Shown: positions 34,299 through 44,075, counted from the stretch's first letter. The stretch is 64,000 nt of DNA from Desulfoluna spongiiphila (GCF_900101345.1 NZ_FMUX01000012.1:1-64000), one strand, 5' to 3'. The notes: generated by a model from the sequence alone, not told the origin. Translations and numbers: made by a program.

Positions 34299-35339
34299 TC
34301 ATTCGGTGTCGGCTTTGGTCTTCCGGGATGTTTCTATAAGTAGTTTCAGGCGCTTTCGATTTGTCTCAATGGCGTCTTTTTTTTTCTTTATTGCTGACTC
34401 ATCCGTGGTTTTATTTAAGCTGCTCTCCAACTCCTCAATCTCTTTGAGGAACATCTGCTTTTGCCTCTCTAACTCTTCCGCTTTTTCGGCCTTGTCAAAG
34501 GCAATGTCTTCTGCCAGCGTTTTTTCCTCCTCGGGTGGGTGAACCGCGCGGGCGGGAGGGATCACACGCGTCTCATCACGAAGTTTTTTCTGGTTCATGT
34601 AGGAGGGCGACATAATCTCTATTCCGCCTGCGTGCAATGTATCCAATATGGAGCCGTACAGATTCGAACGCTCGGAAATCAGGTGTTTTGATTTTCCGAG
34701 GAAACCGGACAGGCGGTATGTAATGGAAAAATCGCCCAGCTCCAGGATATGCACGAAGGGCTCTTCAAGGTCGCATGCTTGGGCTGCCTGGGTGAGGTGG
34801 CGCTTGATTTCGAGGTGATTCACATCGTAGCCGAGGGAGAGCGTTGCAGAGATGATGGTTCCGGAGTTGCGGGTGGTCGTCACCGGGTTGTTGATGAAGT
34901 AGGTGTTGGGCAGGGCAATCAGGTCACGTGTTTCTGTCTGGATTTCCGTATCAAACAACCCCCGCTCGGAAACCCGGCCGAAATTATCTCCGACGCGGAT
35001 GAAGTCACCGACCCTGAATGGCTTTGTTATGCGAAGCAGCACCCCGGCCATAAGATTGGAGGTGATGGTTGTGGAGGAAAATGCCAGGACCCCGGATATT
35101 AAAATTCCCATGAACCCTATCAACTGGTTCCGGGCGTTTTCGCTTACGGGCAAAACAAGGAGGGTGACAAGTACTCCTATGATGGCCAGGCCGAGGAGGA
35201 TGAGTTGACGAGGGAACTTCAATTCATCTCCAAGGGCTGAGTGCCTGCCGATGAGGAGCCAGAAGATGGCCCACAGGGTGGCTCCAACCAGTACGACGGT
35301 CCCGACGAAAGGCATAAATTGAGCAATGGTATTGAGCAT
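34299..35339 (-). CDS. MscS-family mechanosensitive channel (346 aa)
   Basis: Three transmembrane helices (residues about 10-30, 45-65 and 75-105) are followed by the MscS beta domain. It is recognised by ITKPFRVGDFIRVGDNFGRV, and by ALPNTYFINNPVTT after it. The C-terminal 90 residues are a charged coiled coil (AEELERQKQMFLKEIEELES), longer than in small MscS. It releases solutes on osmotic downshift. ATG at 35339 is used; TTG at 35351 is possible. It lies 21 bases after the bestrophin-like gene, so the two probably share a transcript. Confidence 0.87.
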   Translation of the reverse strand: MLNTIAQFMPFVGTVVLVGATLWAIFWLLIGRHSALGDELKFPRQLILLGLAIIGVLVTLLVLPVSENARNQLIGFMGILISGVLAFSSTTITSNLMAGVLLRITKPFRVGDFIRVGDNFGRVSERGLFDTEIQTETRDLIALPNTYFINNPVTTTRNSGTIISATLSLGYDVNHLEIKRHLTQAAQACDLEEPFVHILELGDFSITYRLSGFLGKSKHLISERSNLYGSILDTLHAGGIEIMSPSYMNQKKLRDETRVIPPARAVHPPEEEKTLAEDIAFDKAEKAEELERQKQMFLKEIEELESSLNKTTDESAIKKKKDAIETNRKRLKLLIETSRKTKADTE

Positions 35340-35360
35340 GGCTTGTACCAAGGCCTGTTT

Positions 35361-36140
35361 TTATTCGTGTCCCATGGTGTTTTGAAGATTGATCATTGAC
35401 TGTTGCCCCACGGTTATAAGACCGGATTGAGGGCGATTGAGGTCCACGACGAGGGTCATGAGCACCGCAAAAGCAAGGGGCAAGGGGATCACTGCGACGA
35501 ATCTTCGTTTACCGGTGAGGCCAACCTGAGTGCCCATGGTCAGCATGGTAAGGGCCGTGATGGCAGCCAGCGCTACCCAGACACTGTGGGGAATCCGGTT
35601 GTGGATGGCAACCGTTACCCGTTTTTCATGCATGTCGATGACGTCATTGGTGGCCTGTATCATCAGTGCGGTGTTTGTGGTGGGGTTTTCCGACGCTGCG
35701 GCTGAAACCTGAATCCATATGAGGTCATGGATTTCGACGGATTTTTCCAGCGCGACATGTATGTCTGCGCGGTTCATGGCCGCCTTCAGGCGAATGTCCA
35801 CATATTCTTTTAAGAGCCGCTTCACTTCCGCTCCGTGCTGCGTATCAATCAGGTCGGATCTCAGGTATGCTGTGCCGACCGCATTGGCTTCTTCGAGAAC
35901 ATTCTTTTTTCTGAGGTCGTGCTGGGACAGGGCCATGGAAAAGGTGAAGGCCAGAACAAAGGCCAGCATTCCCAACAAGCCGCCAACCATGGGCCCCAAG
36001 GACGTCTCGGCATCCTTGTCCTGGCGGGCTTTCGCGCGTAAGCCGATCTGACAGCCCACTTCATAAAATCCAAGCATGAGCATAGCTGTACCAAGATAGA
36101 ACCAAGTAATAGGCAAGGATTCGAAAAGACCAGAATTCAT
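35361..36140 (-). CDS. bestrophin-like (DUF4239-type) membrane protein (259 aa)
   Basis: Four hydrophobic segments are arranged as two pairs: residues about 10-30 and 50-75, then 190-210 and 218-235, around a polar central domain. The central residues (ANAVGTAYLRSDLI) match bacterial proteins of the DUF4239/bestrophin-like group, which may be ion channels. ATG at 36140 is chosen because GGAGGG lies 6 bases upstream. The mechanosensitive channel gene follows on the same strand, suggesting a shared ion-flux context. Confidence 0.75.
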   Translation of the reverse strand: MNSGLFESLPITWFYLGTAMLMLGFYEVGCQIGLRAKARQDKDAETSLGPMVGGLLGMLAFVLAFTFSMALSQHDLRKKNVLEEANAVGTAYLRSDLIDTQHGAEVKRLLKEYVDIRLKAAMNRADIHVALEKSVEIHDLIWIQVSAAASENPTTNTALMIQATNDVIDMHEKRVTVAIHNRIPHSVWVALAAITALTMLTMGTQVGLTGKRRFVAVIPLPLAFAVLMTLVVDLNRPQSGLITVGQQSMINLQNTMGHE

Positions 36141-36619
36141 TTGGCCCTCCAATATTTTTTGTTAACACTCGCCTGAGTGAGGTTTTATTACGTGGTGTGA
36201 GGAACGAGGGCTGCTTTGAAACGCCCTTTTCCACTTTCGTGTGCTCGCCCGGTATTGGCATGGACGTGATCTTATGGGGGAACCTGAAATGAAAAACGGG
36301 AAGTTTTATGGGGTGAATCTTTATGACTTTCCAAGAGTTTATCATATATGCTGAGGATAAGACAAGGACAACGCCGCGGGGTCCTGCCCGGAGGTGATGG
36401 TAGGGGTGGCATTGCAGGCGGTGCAAGGACGCCCGGAAAAGAAGGGCTTGGAAGTCCTGGGAAATTGAATGCGTGAATGTTTGCGAAGAAACAGCAGGTT
36501 GTCATGGCTGCTTTGTTCAATGCAAGGGTGGCGTTGAGGGGGTGAAAGCATGTGCGTCTTGTTTAGCGTTTGTGCTCCGAATAACGATAGTCCAGCCCCG
36601 GCGCTGATGGCATGCCGGA
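36141..36619. other. intergenic region
   Basis: No gene, RNA or clear hairpin is recognised in these 479 bp between two minus-strand genes. Short frames here lack ribosome-binding sites and protein-like composition. Confidence 0.4.
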
Positions 36620-37144
36620 TTAACCGCCCTTGCTTCGACTCAAGCGATTGTCGCCATCGTTTGCGATGGCTTCAAACAGAGAGTCCAGTGCTGGAAAAAC
36701 ATCCCATCGATCTTTTTTAAGGCTCCCTGCGATATGATCAATAACCCGGAGTTCCAGGGAGTCGATCCGTTTGCCTTTCCACAGTGTATCAGCCACCGCA
36801 AGGATCAGTTCTTCAAGAGAGCATTCCATGTCCTGCCATCGGGCATGGGACAGGCAACATCGAGCCAACGTGGGGGAGATACCCTTTTCCAGAAGCATTT
36901 TTTCTCCCGCGGGTTCATGGTTGGACCCGGGGGCCGATATCTCATGGGGATGGACGATTTTGCCAGCATCATGAATGACTACAGCCATTTTAACAAACTC
37001 TGAATCGATGGGGACGTTCAGTTTTTCACATTGGTGCAAAAGCATCTGCGCAGCCTCACCAACCAGTCTGACATGGTTCAGCAAATGTTCAGACGCGCCC
37101 ATGTCTTTTACGAGACATAACGCCTCTTTTTCTGATGCAATCAC
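36620..37144 (-). CDS. HD-domain hydrolase (174 aa)
   Basis: The metal-binding HD pattern is visible: an early His in LLNHVRLVGEA, the His-Asp pair in AVVIHDAGKIVHPHE, and later His and Asp in LSHARWQD and ILAVADTLWKGK. The domain covers most of the protein. Such small HD proteins act as phosphohydrolases on nucleotides or second messengers, or on tRNA ends; the substrate is not visible. Cytoplasmic. It follows the beta-lactamase on the same strand after 143 bases. Confidence 0.82.
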   Translation of the reverse strand: MIASEKEALCLVKDMGASEHLLNHVRLVGEAAQMLLHQCEKLNVPIDSEFVKMAVVIHDAGKIVHPHEISAPGSNHEPAGEKMLLEKGISPTLARCCLSHARWQDMECSLEELILAVADTLWKGKRIDSLELRVIDHIAGSLKKDRWDVFPALDSLFEAIANDGDNRLSRSKGG

Positions 37145-37287
37145 AATGATTTCCCTTTGCTTGGCAGTCTGTTTTATTCCACTTCGGACAAACGGCTGCT
37201 GGCCTTTTGAAAGGCCCGGACAAATCCATACGATGGACAGGCTCCTTATGGCGTGAAGGATAGGGAAGGGCCTGTCCGTCGGCGTTG

Positions 37288-38193
37288 CTACTCATACAGC
37301 TTGAAAAGCTCCCGGCCTATTTCGGCAATCGCTTTGTTTCGCTCGTCAAAAGAGGCCTTTGTCTGTGTTAAATACACACAGACGATAAATGGCGGCTGCG
37401 TTTCAGGCCAGACAACAGCCGTTATCCCCCTGGAGCCATGACCGCCGGCCCCTGATCGATCGGCAATGGTCCAGCCATCTGGAAGTACGGAACGAAGCAA
37501 GCTGCCCGAGATCTTATTGCTCCTCATCCACTGTGTGAGCTGTGTTTTTGAGGCCTTTGACAACACATCGCCAAAAAGCAGGACGTGCAGGCTGTCCGCC
37601 ATCGCATTCGGTGTCGTTGTATCTCTCACGTCCCCTTCAAGGGCTTCACCCAGCTCCGGCTCCATGCGATCCAACCGGGTGACGGCATCACCAATAGAGC
37701 GCATAAATGCTGTCAACGCCGTTGGACCACCCGTTTTATCTAAAACGATATTTGCGGCCGTGTTGTCACTCATGATCATCATGGCAGCGCATGCCTGTTT
37801 CAATGAGAACGCCTGGCCTGCGTGGTGTTTGGTTACCGGTGACCATGTGATGAGTGACGTTTTCTCTATAACGACTGAATCGTCGAATGATACCTTTTTT
37901 TGTTCCACATCAAGAAGGGTTTTGGCGCAGGCCAATGTCTTAAACGTGCTCATCAGCGGAAAGCGGATGTCTCCTTTATAGCTCCATGACTCTGACGTTT
38001 CCACTTCATACAGCGAGACCCCCACACGGGCGCCTAACGCGTGCTCGATCTCTTTTATCCTGTTTTCAAGGGGGGTATAGCGTGCGCCATTGGCTGGGGC
38101 GTTTTGGGGAGCAGGGCCACCCTGTTTTGCTGCGATGCACCCGGAAAAATAGCCAATTGCCAAAAGTAAAACCGTCAGTTTTAGTAACTTCAA
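37288..38193 (-). CDS. bla: class A beta-lactamase, CARB-like, lipoprotein (301 aa)
   Basis: The catalytic set is complete: Ser82-T-F-Lys85 (STFK), SDN at 142-144, Glu178 in MEPEL, and RSG at 246-248 in ADRSGAGGHGSRGITAVVW. Arg in place of Lys in the KTG motif marks the RSG group of CARB/PSE-type carbenicillin-hydrolysing enzymes. The N-terminus LLKLTVLLLAIGYFSGC ends in a lipobox Cys19, so the enzyme is likely membrane-tethered. TTG at 38193 is chosen as start because AAAGGAA lies just upstream; an upstream extension would place a non-signal sequence in front. It would hydrolyse penicillins. creBC lies 8 kb away. Confidence 0.88.
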   Translation of the reverse strand: MKLLKLTVLLLAIGYFSGCIAAKQGGPAPQNAPANGARYTPLENRIKEIEHALGARVGVSLYEVETSESWSYKGDIRFPLMSTFKTLACAKTLLDVEQKKVSFDDSVVIEKTSLITWSPVTKHHAGQAFSLKQACAAMMIMSDNTAANIVLDKTGGPTALTAFMRSIGDAVTRLDRMEPELGEALEGDVRDTTTPNAMADSLHVLLFGDVLSKASKTQLTQWMRSNKISGSLLRSVLPDGWTIADRSGAGGHGSRGITAVVWPETQPPFIVCVYLTQTKASFDERNKAIAEIGRELFKLYE

Positions 38194-38588
38194 TGATCTT
38201 TCCTTTAAGATATGTCCGTGGCGTCGGCGTGTGACTATACGGGCGCTCACGCACACTGCCGGGTGCCGAAAAAGGCAAACAGTCTGATTTCCCGCAAGGT
38301 ATTGTGCCTGGTCGGCGCGGGTGTCTATTGTATGAGGTGCCGCCGGATGGTTACGCGGTAAGTCCTCTGGAAGGAACGCCTGTTGACTGAAAAAGGGTTT
38401 AGCATAAGCACTATTTTTAGACAAGAGGGGGGGCGAGAGGCTCAGGCTGAAGGTAAGGGGGTGTATTCCACTTTAAAGATAATATAGATATACTTTTTTA
38501 CTTCTTTTCTATACGCTATGTCTAAAGGTGACGGGGGTTGCTTAAGTCATGAAAATGTTACGCGATATTTATCTTTAGAAAGTAGGGT
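38194..38588. other. intergenic region between divergent beta-lactamase and LprI-like genes
   Basis: No gene was seen in 395 bp, and no TTCAC/TTCAT pair at 11-bp period was found near the beta-lactamase start. The part near 38470-38520 is AT-rich and may carry the promoter of the gene at 38589. Confidence 0.4.
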
Positions 38589-39767
38589 ATGATGAAAACA
38601 CTTCGGACCGTTTTTTTTAGTGCTTTTCTTTTTCTGCCTGCCTTTGCTCTGGCAGGAAATTGTGACAACCCAACAAATGATTTTGATGGCGTCTATTGTC
38701 TCACCAAGAGTTATGTGGCCGCAGATACCCAACTCAATGAAACGTATGACCAATTGCGTTGCTTTCTGACCGAGAGGCAGAAACGAAAGCTAAAAAAAGA
38801 ACAGATACAGTGGATGAAAGAGAGAAATACGGCGTGCGGCATAGTCCGTGAGGGACGTTTTTTTGTTGATCTCAATCTTGCCACACAATCAACACGATCG
38901 CGGTTGTCATACTTGAACAAAGAGCTTCAGCGATTCAAAAAAACGGGGGGAGTCAGCCTTGGCGTTCCTTCAGACGCCAGCAAACCATTGGACCCGCCTC
39001 CCTTGAATTTACCGCGGCCATACAAAGTCAGCACCTTTTCGGCCATGTATTTTAACGGGACGGACCATGTGAGCTCAGAAACGGTCCCGCGTCCTTCCAT
39101 TAATTATGAGGATGACGTTTTCTGTAAAATTCCTGCCAGCAGCGTTGAAGCCGTTTGGGAGGCGAACATTGACGCCCAGGAGCCATGCAGCCTGCCCATA
39201 TCGTACGCTTCGACGACACACGGAGTGGCCTCCTTTTTTTTGGATGATGTGTCCATACCCAACGGGCTGGACTCCAATGGGAGCCTTTCCATTCCCCTTG
39301 AAACCGGAACGCATCGTCTTCGAATTGAGTACAAGAACCATGGGTACAGGGCAAATTTTAGCGCAACGGTCAAGAACTATCCCGATGCACCCAGCAAAGA
39401 TGACCTCCAGGTATTTTTTGAAAAAGCGTTAAGGAATTCAGCCAGGACCGTTCACATTTCGGGTGAGACCACCGACGATTTTTACAATAACGTCCGTGTA
39501 TCCCTCCCTGACGAGGGCCCGGTATTTCTGTTTCTCGAGAGCCGGACATCGATCAACTGGATTTTTTATAATCAGAGCGATGTCAAGGTAAACGGTATTC
39601 TTATCTGCTGTGATTCCGGGACCTCCACAGTCACCGGGATTCGCGAAGACACGCCTATATATCACGTGGGAGCAATTGATCGATCCGTGTATCAAGGCAT
39701 GCTCCCGGAAGCATTTGATTTTACGTACAAAGAAAAAAAGTTGATTCGGGCCTCATTTTCTTACTGA
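38589..39767 (+). CDS. secreted protein with LprI/DUF1311-like N-terminal domain (392 aa)
   Basis: A signal peptide (residues 1-22, FFSAFLFLPAFALAG) is followed by an LprI-type domain at about 25-110. Its marks are DGVYCLTKSYVAADTQLNETY, RKLKKEQIQWMKERNTACG, and cysteines likely in disulfides. LprI of mycobacteria inhibits lysozyme, so a protective periplasmic role is possible. Residues 150-392 are an unrecognised beta-rich region with cysteine pairs, much longer than usual for this family. A paralogous envelope gene, a membrane-anchored beta-propeller, follows on the same strand after 77 bases. Confidence 0.78.
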   Translation: MMKTLRTVFFSAFLFLPAFALAGNCDNPTNDFDGVYCLTKSYVAADTQLNETYDQLRCFLTERQKRKLKKEQIQWMKERNTACGIVREGRFFVDLNLATQSTRSRLSYLNKELQRFKKTGGVSLGVPSDASKPLDPPPLNLPRPYKVSTFSAMYFNGTDHVSSETVPRPSINYEDDVFCKIPASSVEAVWEANIDAQEPCSLPISYASTTHGVASFFLDDVSIPNGLDSNGSLSIPLETGTHRLRIEYKNHGYRANFSATVKNYPDAPSKDDLQVFFEKALRNSARTVHISGETTDDFYNNVRVSLPDEGPVFLFLESRTSINWIFYNQSDVKVNGILICCDSGTSTVTGIREDTPIYHVGAIDRSVYQGMLPEAFDFTYKEKKLIRASFSY

Positions 39768-39844
39768 TGTGACCGGTACCCACCGAAAGACGGTGTCTCG
39801 TGGAAATTGATGTATCATTTACGCTATAGCTGAAAGAAAAATAT

Positions 39845-40924
39845 ATGATGAATGAATACCAAAAAAAGGGGTTGTTAGCCGTCCTGCTTGTTCTCCTCTG
39901 CATCCTGCTGGTCCCTCGGTTCGTCAAACCAAAGGCCCCGGAACTTCAGGAATCCAAACCAGAATTCGTGAAATCCGGTCTGCGGGCATACCTGGAGGGG
40001 TTGCAGTATGATACACGTTCTTCGGTTAAAGCGCTTGCCTACAACCCCGCGTGCGGGGTGCTGGGTGTGGGGTATGAAAACGGAATGGTTGAGTGGCATG
40101 ATACCAGCGGAACGAAAGCTCCTCAGAAATTCAAGGCACATAACATGCGGGTGACCAACATCACCATCTCAGATGACGGTACCATGGGCTTGACAAATTC
40201 TCATTTTGACGATGCAACGAGAGTGTGGGATCTCAGGACAGGGACTTTGGTAACCACAATTGCCGATGCGCGTAAAGCGTCTATAATCTTCGAAGAAACA
40301 AAAGATTACAAGGTCGTATTTGCATGCGGCTCAGGCCGCGTAAAGGTATTTGACACCCGAAGCGGTATGTATGACGATACCTATAAATTCGAGGGCTCTG
40401 CTACATCAATGGCTTTGAGTTCTGACAGGCGCTGGCTTTCAGTAGGCTCTTCAACGGGTGGTATTGATGTCTGGGAAGTGACGCGTCAGGACGATAAACT
40501 TGTTCTTGTGAAACAAGGGGCCATACAACCCTATGAAGTGGGGAACTGGGTCATTAACGTTACATTCAGCGATACATGCGACAAACTCTATACCGTGACA
40601 CAAAAAGGCCAGATCGACAGCTGGAGTGTCCCGGGCCTTGCGAGAGAATACCATTTTGTATCGGGTATCAAGCATGCTTATTCAGCCGTTGCCTTAGGGG
40701 GGCGACCGAACTCAATTATCCTGATGGGGTCTAAAGATAAATGGGGACAAGGGCATAGCCACGGTGAGTTGATAGACGTGAACAAGGGAAGCAACAGGCT
40801 TGTTTTTAGCCGCGTCGCATCACATTGCGTTCCGCTGCTCTTTCCTTCCATGCACACCCTGATGGTTGCCTCCGGGAAAAAAAATCATCTCGTTGACGTG
40901 TCGCGCTTTGCGTCAGGCAACTAG
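39845..40924 (+). CDS. membrane-anchored WD40-like beta-propeller protein (359 aa)
   Basis: One transmembrane helix near the N-terminus (GLLAVLLVLLCILLVPRF) anchors a domain made of about six propeller blades. Blade-like repeats include VKALAYNPACGVLGVGYENGMVEWHD, VTNITISDDGTMGLTN..RVWD and ATSMALSSDRRWLSVGSSTGGIDVWE. The propeller probably faces the periplasm and acts as a binding scaffold. No catalytic residues were identified. It is likely co-transcribed with the LprI-like gene upstream. Confidence 0.8.
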   Translation: MMNEYQKKGLLAVLLVLLCILLVPRFVKPKAPELQESKPEFVKSGLRAYLEGLQYDTRSSVKALAYNPACGVLGVGYENGMVEWHDTSGTKAPQKFKAHNMRVTNITISDDGTMGLTNSHFDDATRVWDLRTGTLVTTIADARKASIIFEETKDYKVVFACGSGRVKVFDTRSGMYDDTYKFEGSATSMALSSDRRWLSVGSSTGGIDVWEVTRQDDKLVLVKQGAIQPYEVGNWVINVTFSDTCDKLYTVTQKGQIDSWSVPGLAREYHFVSGIKHAYSAVALGGRPNSIILMGSKDKWGQGHSHGELIDVNKGSNRLVFSRVASHCVPLLFPSMHTLMVASGKKNHLVDVSRFASGN

Positions 40925-41190
40925 GGGCTCGGCCGGAAAATAATTATACATCCTGAAATATTGATCGTTTGAGCGGTGGCGGGAATTCACCGATCGGTAA
41001 GGCCTTCATGGAATGCTATAGACGGCAATACGTGTATATTTTATTTTTGTCATAGCCCTAAAATCCTCGCAACAAAGATGCGGGGTACTCCTTTGTTCTT
41101 GTCACTGTTCCGTTGCTTCGGTAGGGCTGCGCCTTGACGGAAACCCCGCTCATAAGAATTGACAAACGGTTGGCTTCCGGGGGCACACGT

Positions 41191-43746
41191 TTAGCCGTGG
41201 CTGCAGGCAACTACCTGAAAATGATGCTGTCCCAGTTCGTCCGGGTCTGCCATGGCCACCCACCCCTTTGGGGTGTTGGTGAGGCGGATGCGGGTTTTGA
41301 CAGGCTGGCCGTCGGGGCGCGTGAGCCTGCATGGGCGGGTGGGTTTCAGGGAGAGCAGGGAGATGAGCTGGGTGCGGGTGAGCTCTCTGCCGAAGAGGGT
41401 TTTCCAGATGACAAACCTGCAGCCGCCTTTGTCCGCGGGCCAGTTGGCGCAGCCAAAGCCCCTCTTGCCTTCGATGATGGTGCCGCCACAGGCGGGGCAG
41501 GGAGGCAGGGGTTTCTGGGCTGCGTCTGGTTTGGACGTTTTGGGTGCGGGTTGTTGGGCCTGGTTTGACTCGCAGGAAGGCCGTTCGGAGGCCCAGGGCA
41601 CGGGGCCTTCGCTTTTTTTGTCTGTCTTTTTGGGCTTGGTGTCGAAGTCAAAGGTGGTTTGCCAGGTGCCCTCTTTCTGTACAAGGAGGATGGCGGCGGA
41701 GAACCGCTTTTTCTTTTTGGAGAGAAATCCGTTGTAGGGACCGGACTTTTTGGTGCGCAGGAGGTGTCCCACCATGTTCGGGGTGAGGTTCTTTCCGGCC
41801 ATCTTTTTCCAGATGGTGAAGCCGCAGGAGCAGGTGTAGTTTTTGTAGGCCTCGATGACCTCGCCCCCGCAGGCCGGGCAGCGACCCACCACCTCGCCGG
41901 TCTTCTTGCGGGAGGCCGGCGCCTGGCCTTCCATGGCAAGGGTTTTGAGCTCTTCCATGGATTTTTCGACAAACCCTTTGATGGCGGCAAGGAAATTCTC
42001 GTTTGAACCGTCGTTGTCGCCTAAGGCGATGCGGTTGAGGCTCATCTCCCAACGGGCAGTCTCTTCAGGCGACGTGAGGACCCTGCTGACGGCGGTCTTC
42101 TGGAGCATCTCCACCAGGTAGCAGCCTTTGTCCGTGGCGGTGAGGGTTTTTCCCTCGCGTTTTGCGTACTCGCGCATGATGAGGATCTCCAGAATCTGGG
42201 CGCGTGTGGACTGGGTGCCGATACCGATCTCGCCCCGGAAGAGGTCCTTCATGGCCTTTTCTGAAACGTAACGTCCCGGGTTGGTCATCTCTTTCAAGAT
42301 CAGGGCATCGGTGTAGGCCGGGGGCGGGGTGGTCTCTTTCTTTTCGGCGGCCACCTTCTGCTTGTGGGCGGGGTCCCCTTTGGCCAGGGGCGGGATGTGG
42401 GCCTCTTCTTCTTTTTTGGCCTTTACGGGCCAGGCCTTTCGCCATCCCGGAGAGAGGATGATTTTGCCCGTGGTCTGGAAGGTCTCTTTCGAGAATCCGG
42501 TGACGATCTTTGTGTTTTCGTAGTGGCAGTTGGGATGAAAGGCCGCGGCAAACCGCCGGAGCACCAGCTCAAAGATCTTTGCTTCGTCTGCCGAGGCGCT
42601 CGGGGGCAGGTTTTTTAAGGGGATCAGGGCGTGGTGGTCCGTGAGCTTGGCGTCGTTGAAGACCCGCTTGTTGCTAAGGGAGATGCGGCCGTGGTCCACC
42701 CCTTCAAACAGGGCCGGGGCTGTCGGGGCGAGTTTTTCCACCAGCTTTTTGACCATATCCAGATTCTGCGTTCCCAGGACCCGGGAGTCGGTGCGGGGGT
42801 AGGAGAGGCACTTTTTGTCCTGATAGAGCCCCTGTGCCACGTTCAGGGTTTTTTTTGCGGGAAACCCGAACCGCTTGTTGGCCTCCTGCTGGAGGTCGGT
42901 GAGGGAAAAGAGAAAGGGCGGGGGCTCCGATTTTTTCTCTTTTTCCGCAGACAGCACCTCGCCTGGCAAGGTGTCGGCGGTGAGCCGCTCCACTAAACGC
43001 TCGGCTGCCTCCAGGTCAAAGAGGCGCGTCTCCTTGCCCTTGAACCAGGTGCCGATCCAGGTGCCTTTTTCGTTTTTAAAGTGAACCTTGATCAGAAGGT
43101 AGGGCTCGGGCTTGAAGTTTTCCCGTTCCCGCCGTCTCTGCACCAGAAGGGCCAGGACCGCCGTCTGGACCCTGCCCACGGAGTAGAGGTCTCCCAGGCG
43201 CACGGTAAGGGCCCTGGTCCCGTTCATCCCCACCATCCAGTCCGCCACCTGCCGGTAGTACCCCGCACGCCAGAGACGGTCGTAGTCGGTGATGGGTTTC
43301 AGCCGGTTCAACGTGCTTCTCACCACGGCAGGGGTAAGGGCCTGGCTTGTCCAGAAGCGCATGATCCGCCCCTTGTCCGTAAATCCCGCCTGCAACAGGA
43401 TGGTCCGGGCGATGACCTCGCCTTCGCGTCCTGCGTCCGTTGCGATAATCACCCGTGAAAGTCCAGGGGTTTTGAGGAGCTTCTTGATGACCGAGAGCTG
43501 CTTACCGCTTTTTTTGATGGGCTTGTACTTGAAGGGCTCCGGCAGGATGGGAAGGGTATCCAGGGACCATTTCTTAAAGGATGGGCTGTAATCCTCGGGG
43601 GCGAACAGCTCCACCAGATGGCCCACGGCCCAGCAGATCAGGGTGTCGTTGCCCTCGAAGTACCCTTCGCGCTTTGTGCGAACGCCCAGGGCCTTGGAGA
43701 AGTCAACCGCCACGGAGGGCTTTTCGGTGAGGATGAGAGTGGTCAT
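41191..43746 (-). CDS. topB: DNA topoisomerase III
   Basis: A type IA topoisomerase of 851 residues. The Toprim domain is at 1-140 (TLILTEKPSVAVDF, VIIATDAGREGEVIART) and the active-site Tyr is in LSYPRTDSRVL. GRVQTAVLALLVQRR and HALIPL mark the core domains. The C-terminal 250 residues contain two CPACGG-type cysteine clusters and cryptic repeats (TPNMVGHLLRTKKSGPYNGF, RELTRTQLISLL) typical of TopB-like enzymes. It relaxes and decatenates DNA. Ubiquitous in chromosomes and also common on mobile elements; here the neighbours are chromosomal. Confidence 0.93.
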   Translation of the reverse strand: MTTLILTEKPSVAVDFSKALGVRTKREGYFEGNDTLICWAVGHLVELFAPEDYSPSFKKWSLDTLPILPEPFKYKPIKKSGKQLSVIKKLLKTPGLSRVIIATDAGREGEVIARTILLQAGFTDKGRIMRFWTSQALTPAVVRSTLNRLKPITDYDRLWRAGYYRQVADWMVGMNGTRALTVRLGDLYSVGRVQTAVLALLVQRRRERENFKPEPYLLIKVHFKNEKGTWIGTWFKGKETRLFDLEAAERLVERLTADTLPGEVLSAEKEKKSEPPPFLFSLTDLQQEANKRFGFPAKKTLNVAQGLYQDKKCLSYPRTDSRVLGTQNLDMVKKLVEKLAPTAPALFEGVDHGRISLSNKRVFNDAKLTDHHALIPLKNLPPSASADEAKIFELVLRRFAAAFHPNCHYENTKIVTGFSKETFQTTGKIILSPGWRKAWPVKAKKEEEAHIPPLAKGDPAHKQKVAAEKKETTPPPAYTDALILKEMTNPGRYVSEKAMKDLFRGEIGIGTQSTRAQILEILIMREYAKREGKTLTATDKGCYLVEMLQKTAVSRVLTSPEETARWEMSLNRIALGDNDGSNENFLAAIKGFVEKSMEELKTLAMEGQAPASRKKTGEVVGRCPACGGEVIEAYKNYTCSCGFTIWKKMAGKNLTPNMVGHLLRTKKSGPYNGFLSKKKKRFSAAILLVQKEGTWQTTFDFDTKPKKTDKKSEGPVPWASERPSCESNQAQQPAPKTSKPDAAQKPLPPCPACGGTIIEGKRGFGCANWPADKGGCRFVIWKTLFGRELTRTQLISLLSLKPTRPCRLTRPDGQPVKTRIRLTNTPKGWVAMADPDELGQHHFQVVACSHG

Positions 43747-44075
43747 AGAGCTGTCATAACGTAAAATTCTGGAAGAGGGAACGCAAAAAGATGGCGTTTA
43801 AGGTGATCTCCGGGGACGGATGTGGTGGATAGTGAACCGTGAATAGTAAGTGGTCAATGGTGAATAGCGAATAGTAATGGTGAATAGGTCATAGAGGGCG
43901 GCGCAAAAATAATACACCAGAAGGAAGGTGCACTCGACTCCCGAAATAAACCCGGGCAAAATCCTTTATTGGCCGGGTTGCTAACTGGGGCGTGCTTTTG
44001 TGCGGAAGTCATTGACACGCAGGAGGGTAAAAATTCCCGAGCACTACTCACTACTCACTACTCACTACTCACTAT
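43747..44075. other. intergenic region with two opposed heptamer arrays
   Basis: No gene is present in 329 bp. Two 7-bp tandem arrays with nearly the same unit on opposite strands (43825-43886 and 44042-44076) enclose about 155 bp that encode nothing recognisable. Confidence 0.7.
43825..43886 (+). repeat. degenerate heptanucleotide array, unit GTGAATA
   Basis: Nine units of mostly 7 bp begin with G-T or G-C: GTGGATA, GTGAACC, GTGAATA, GTAAGTG, GTCAATG, GTGAATA, GCGAATA, GTAATG (6 bp), GTGAATA. Confidence 0.7.

Noticed and set aside
30600..38300. Beta-lactamase as a direct CreB target
   Set aside because: No TTCAC or TTCAT pair at 11-bp spacing was found in the 200 bases upstream of the beta-lactamase start, so only the general association of CreBC/Blr systems with beta-lactamases supports the idea.
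41134..41568. A + strand frame next to topB
   Set aside because: It is antisense to the C-terminal zinc-motif region of topoisomerase III, which has clear family features.
43854..44051. A 65-residue minus-strand reading frame
   Set aside because: It runs through one heptamer array and has no ribosome-binding site or recognisable protein features.
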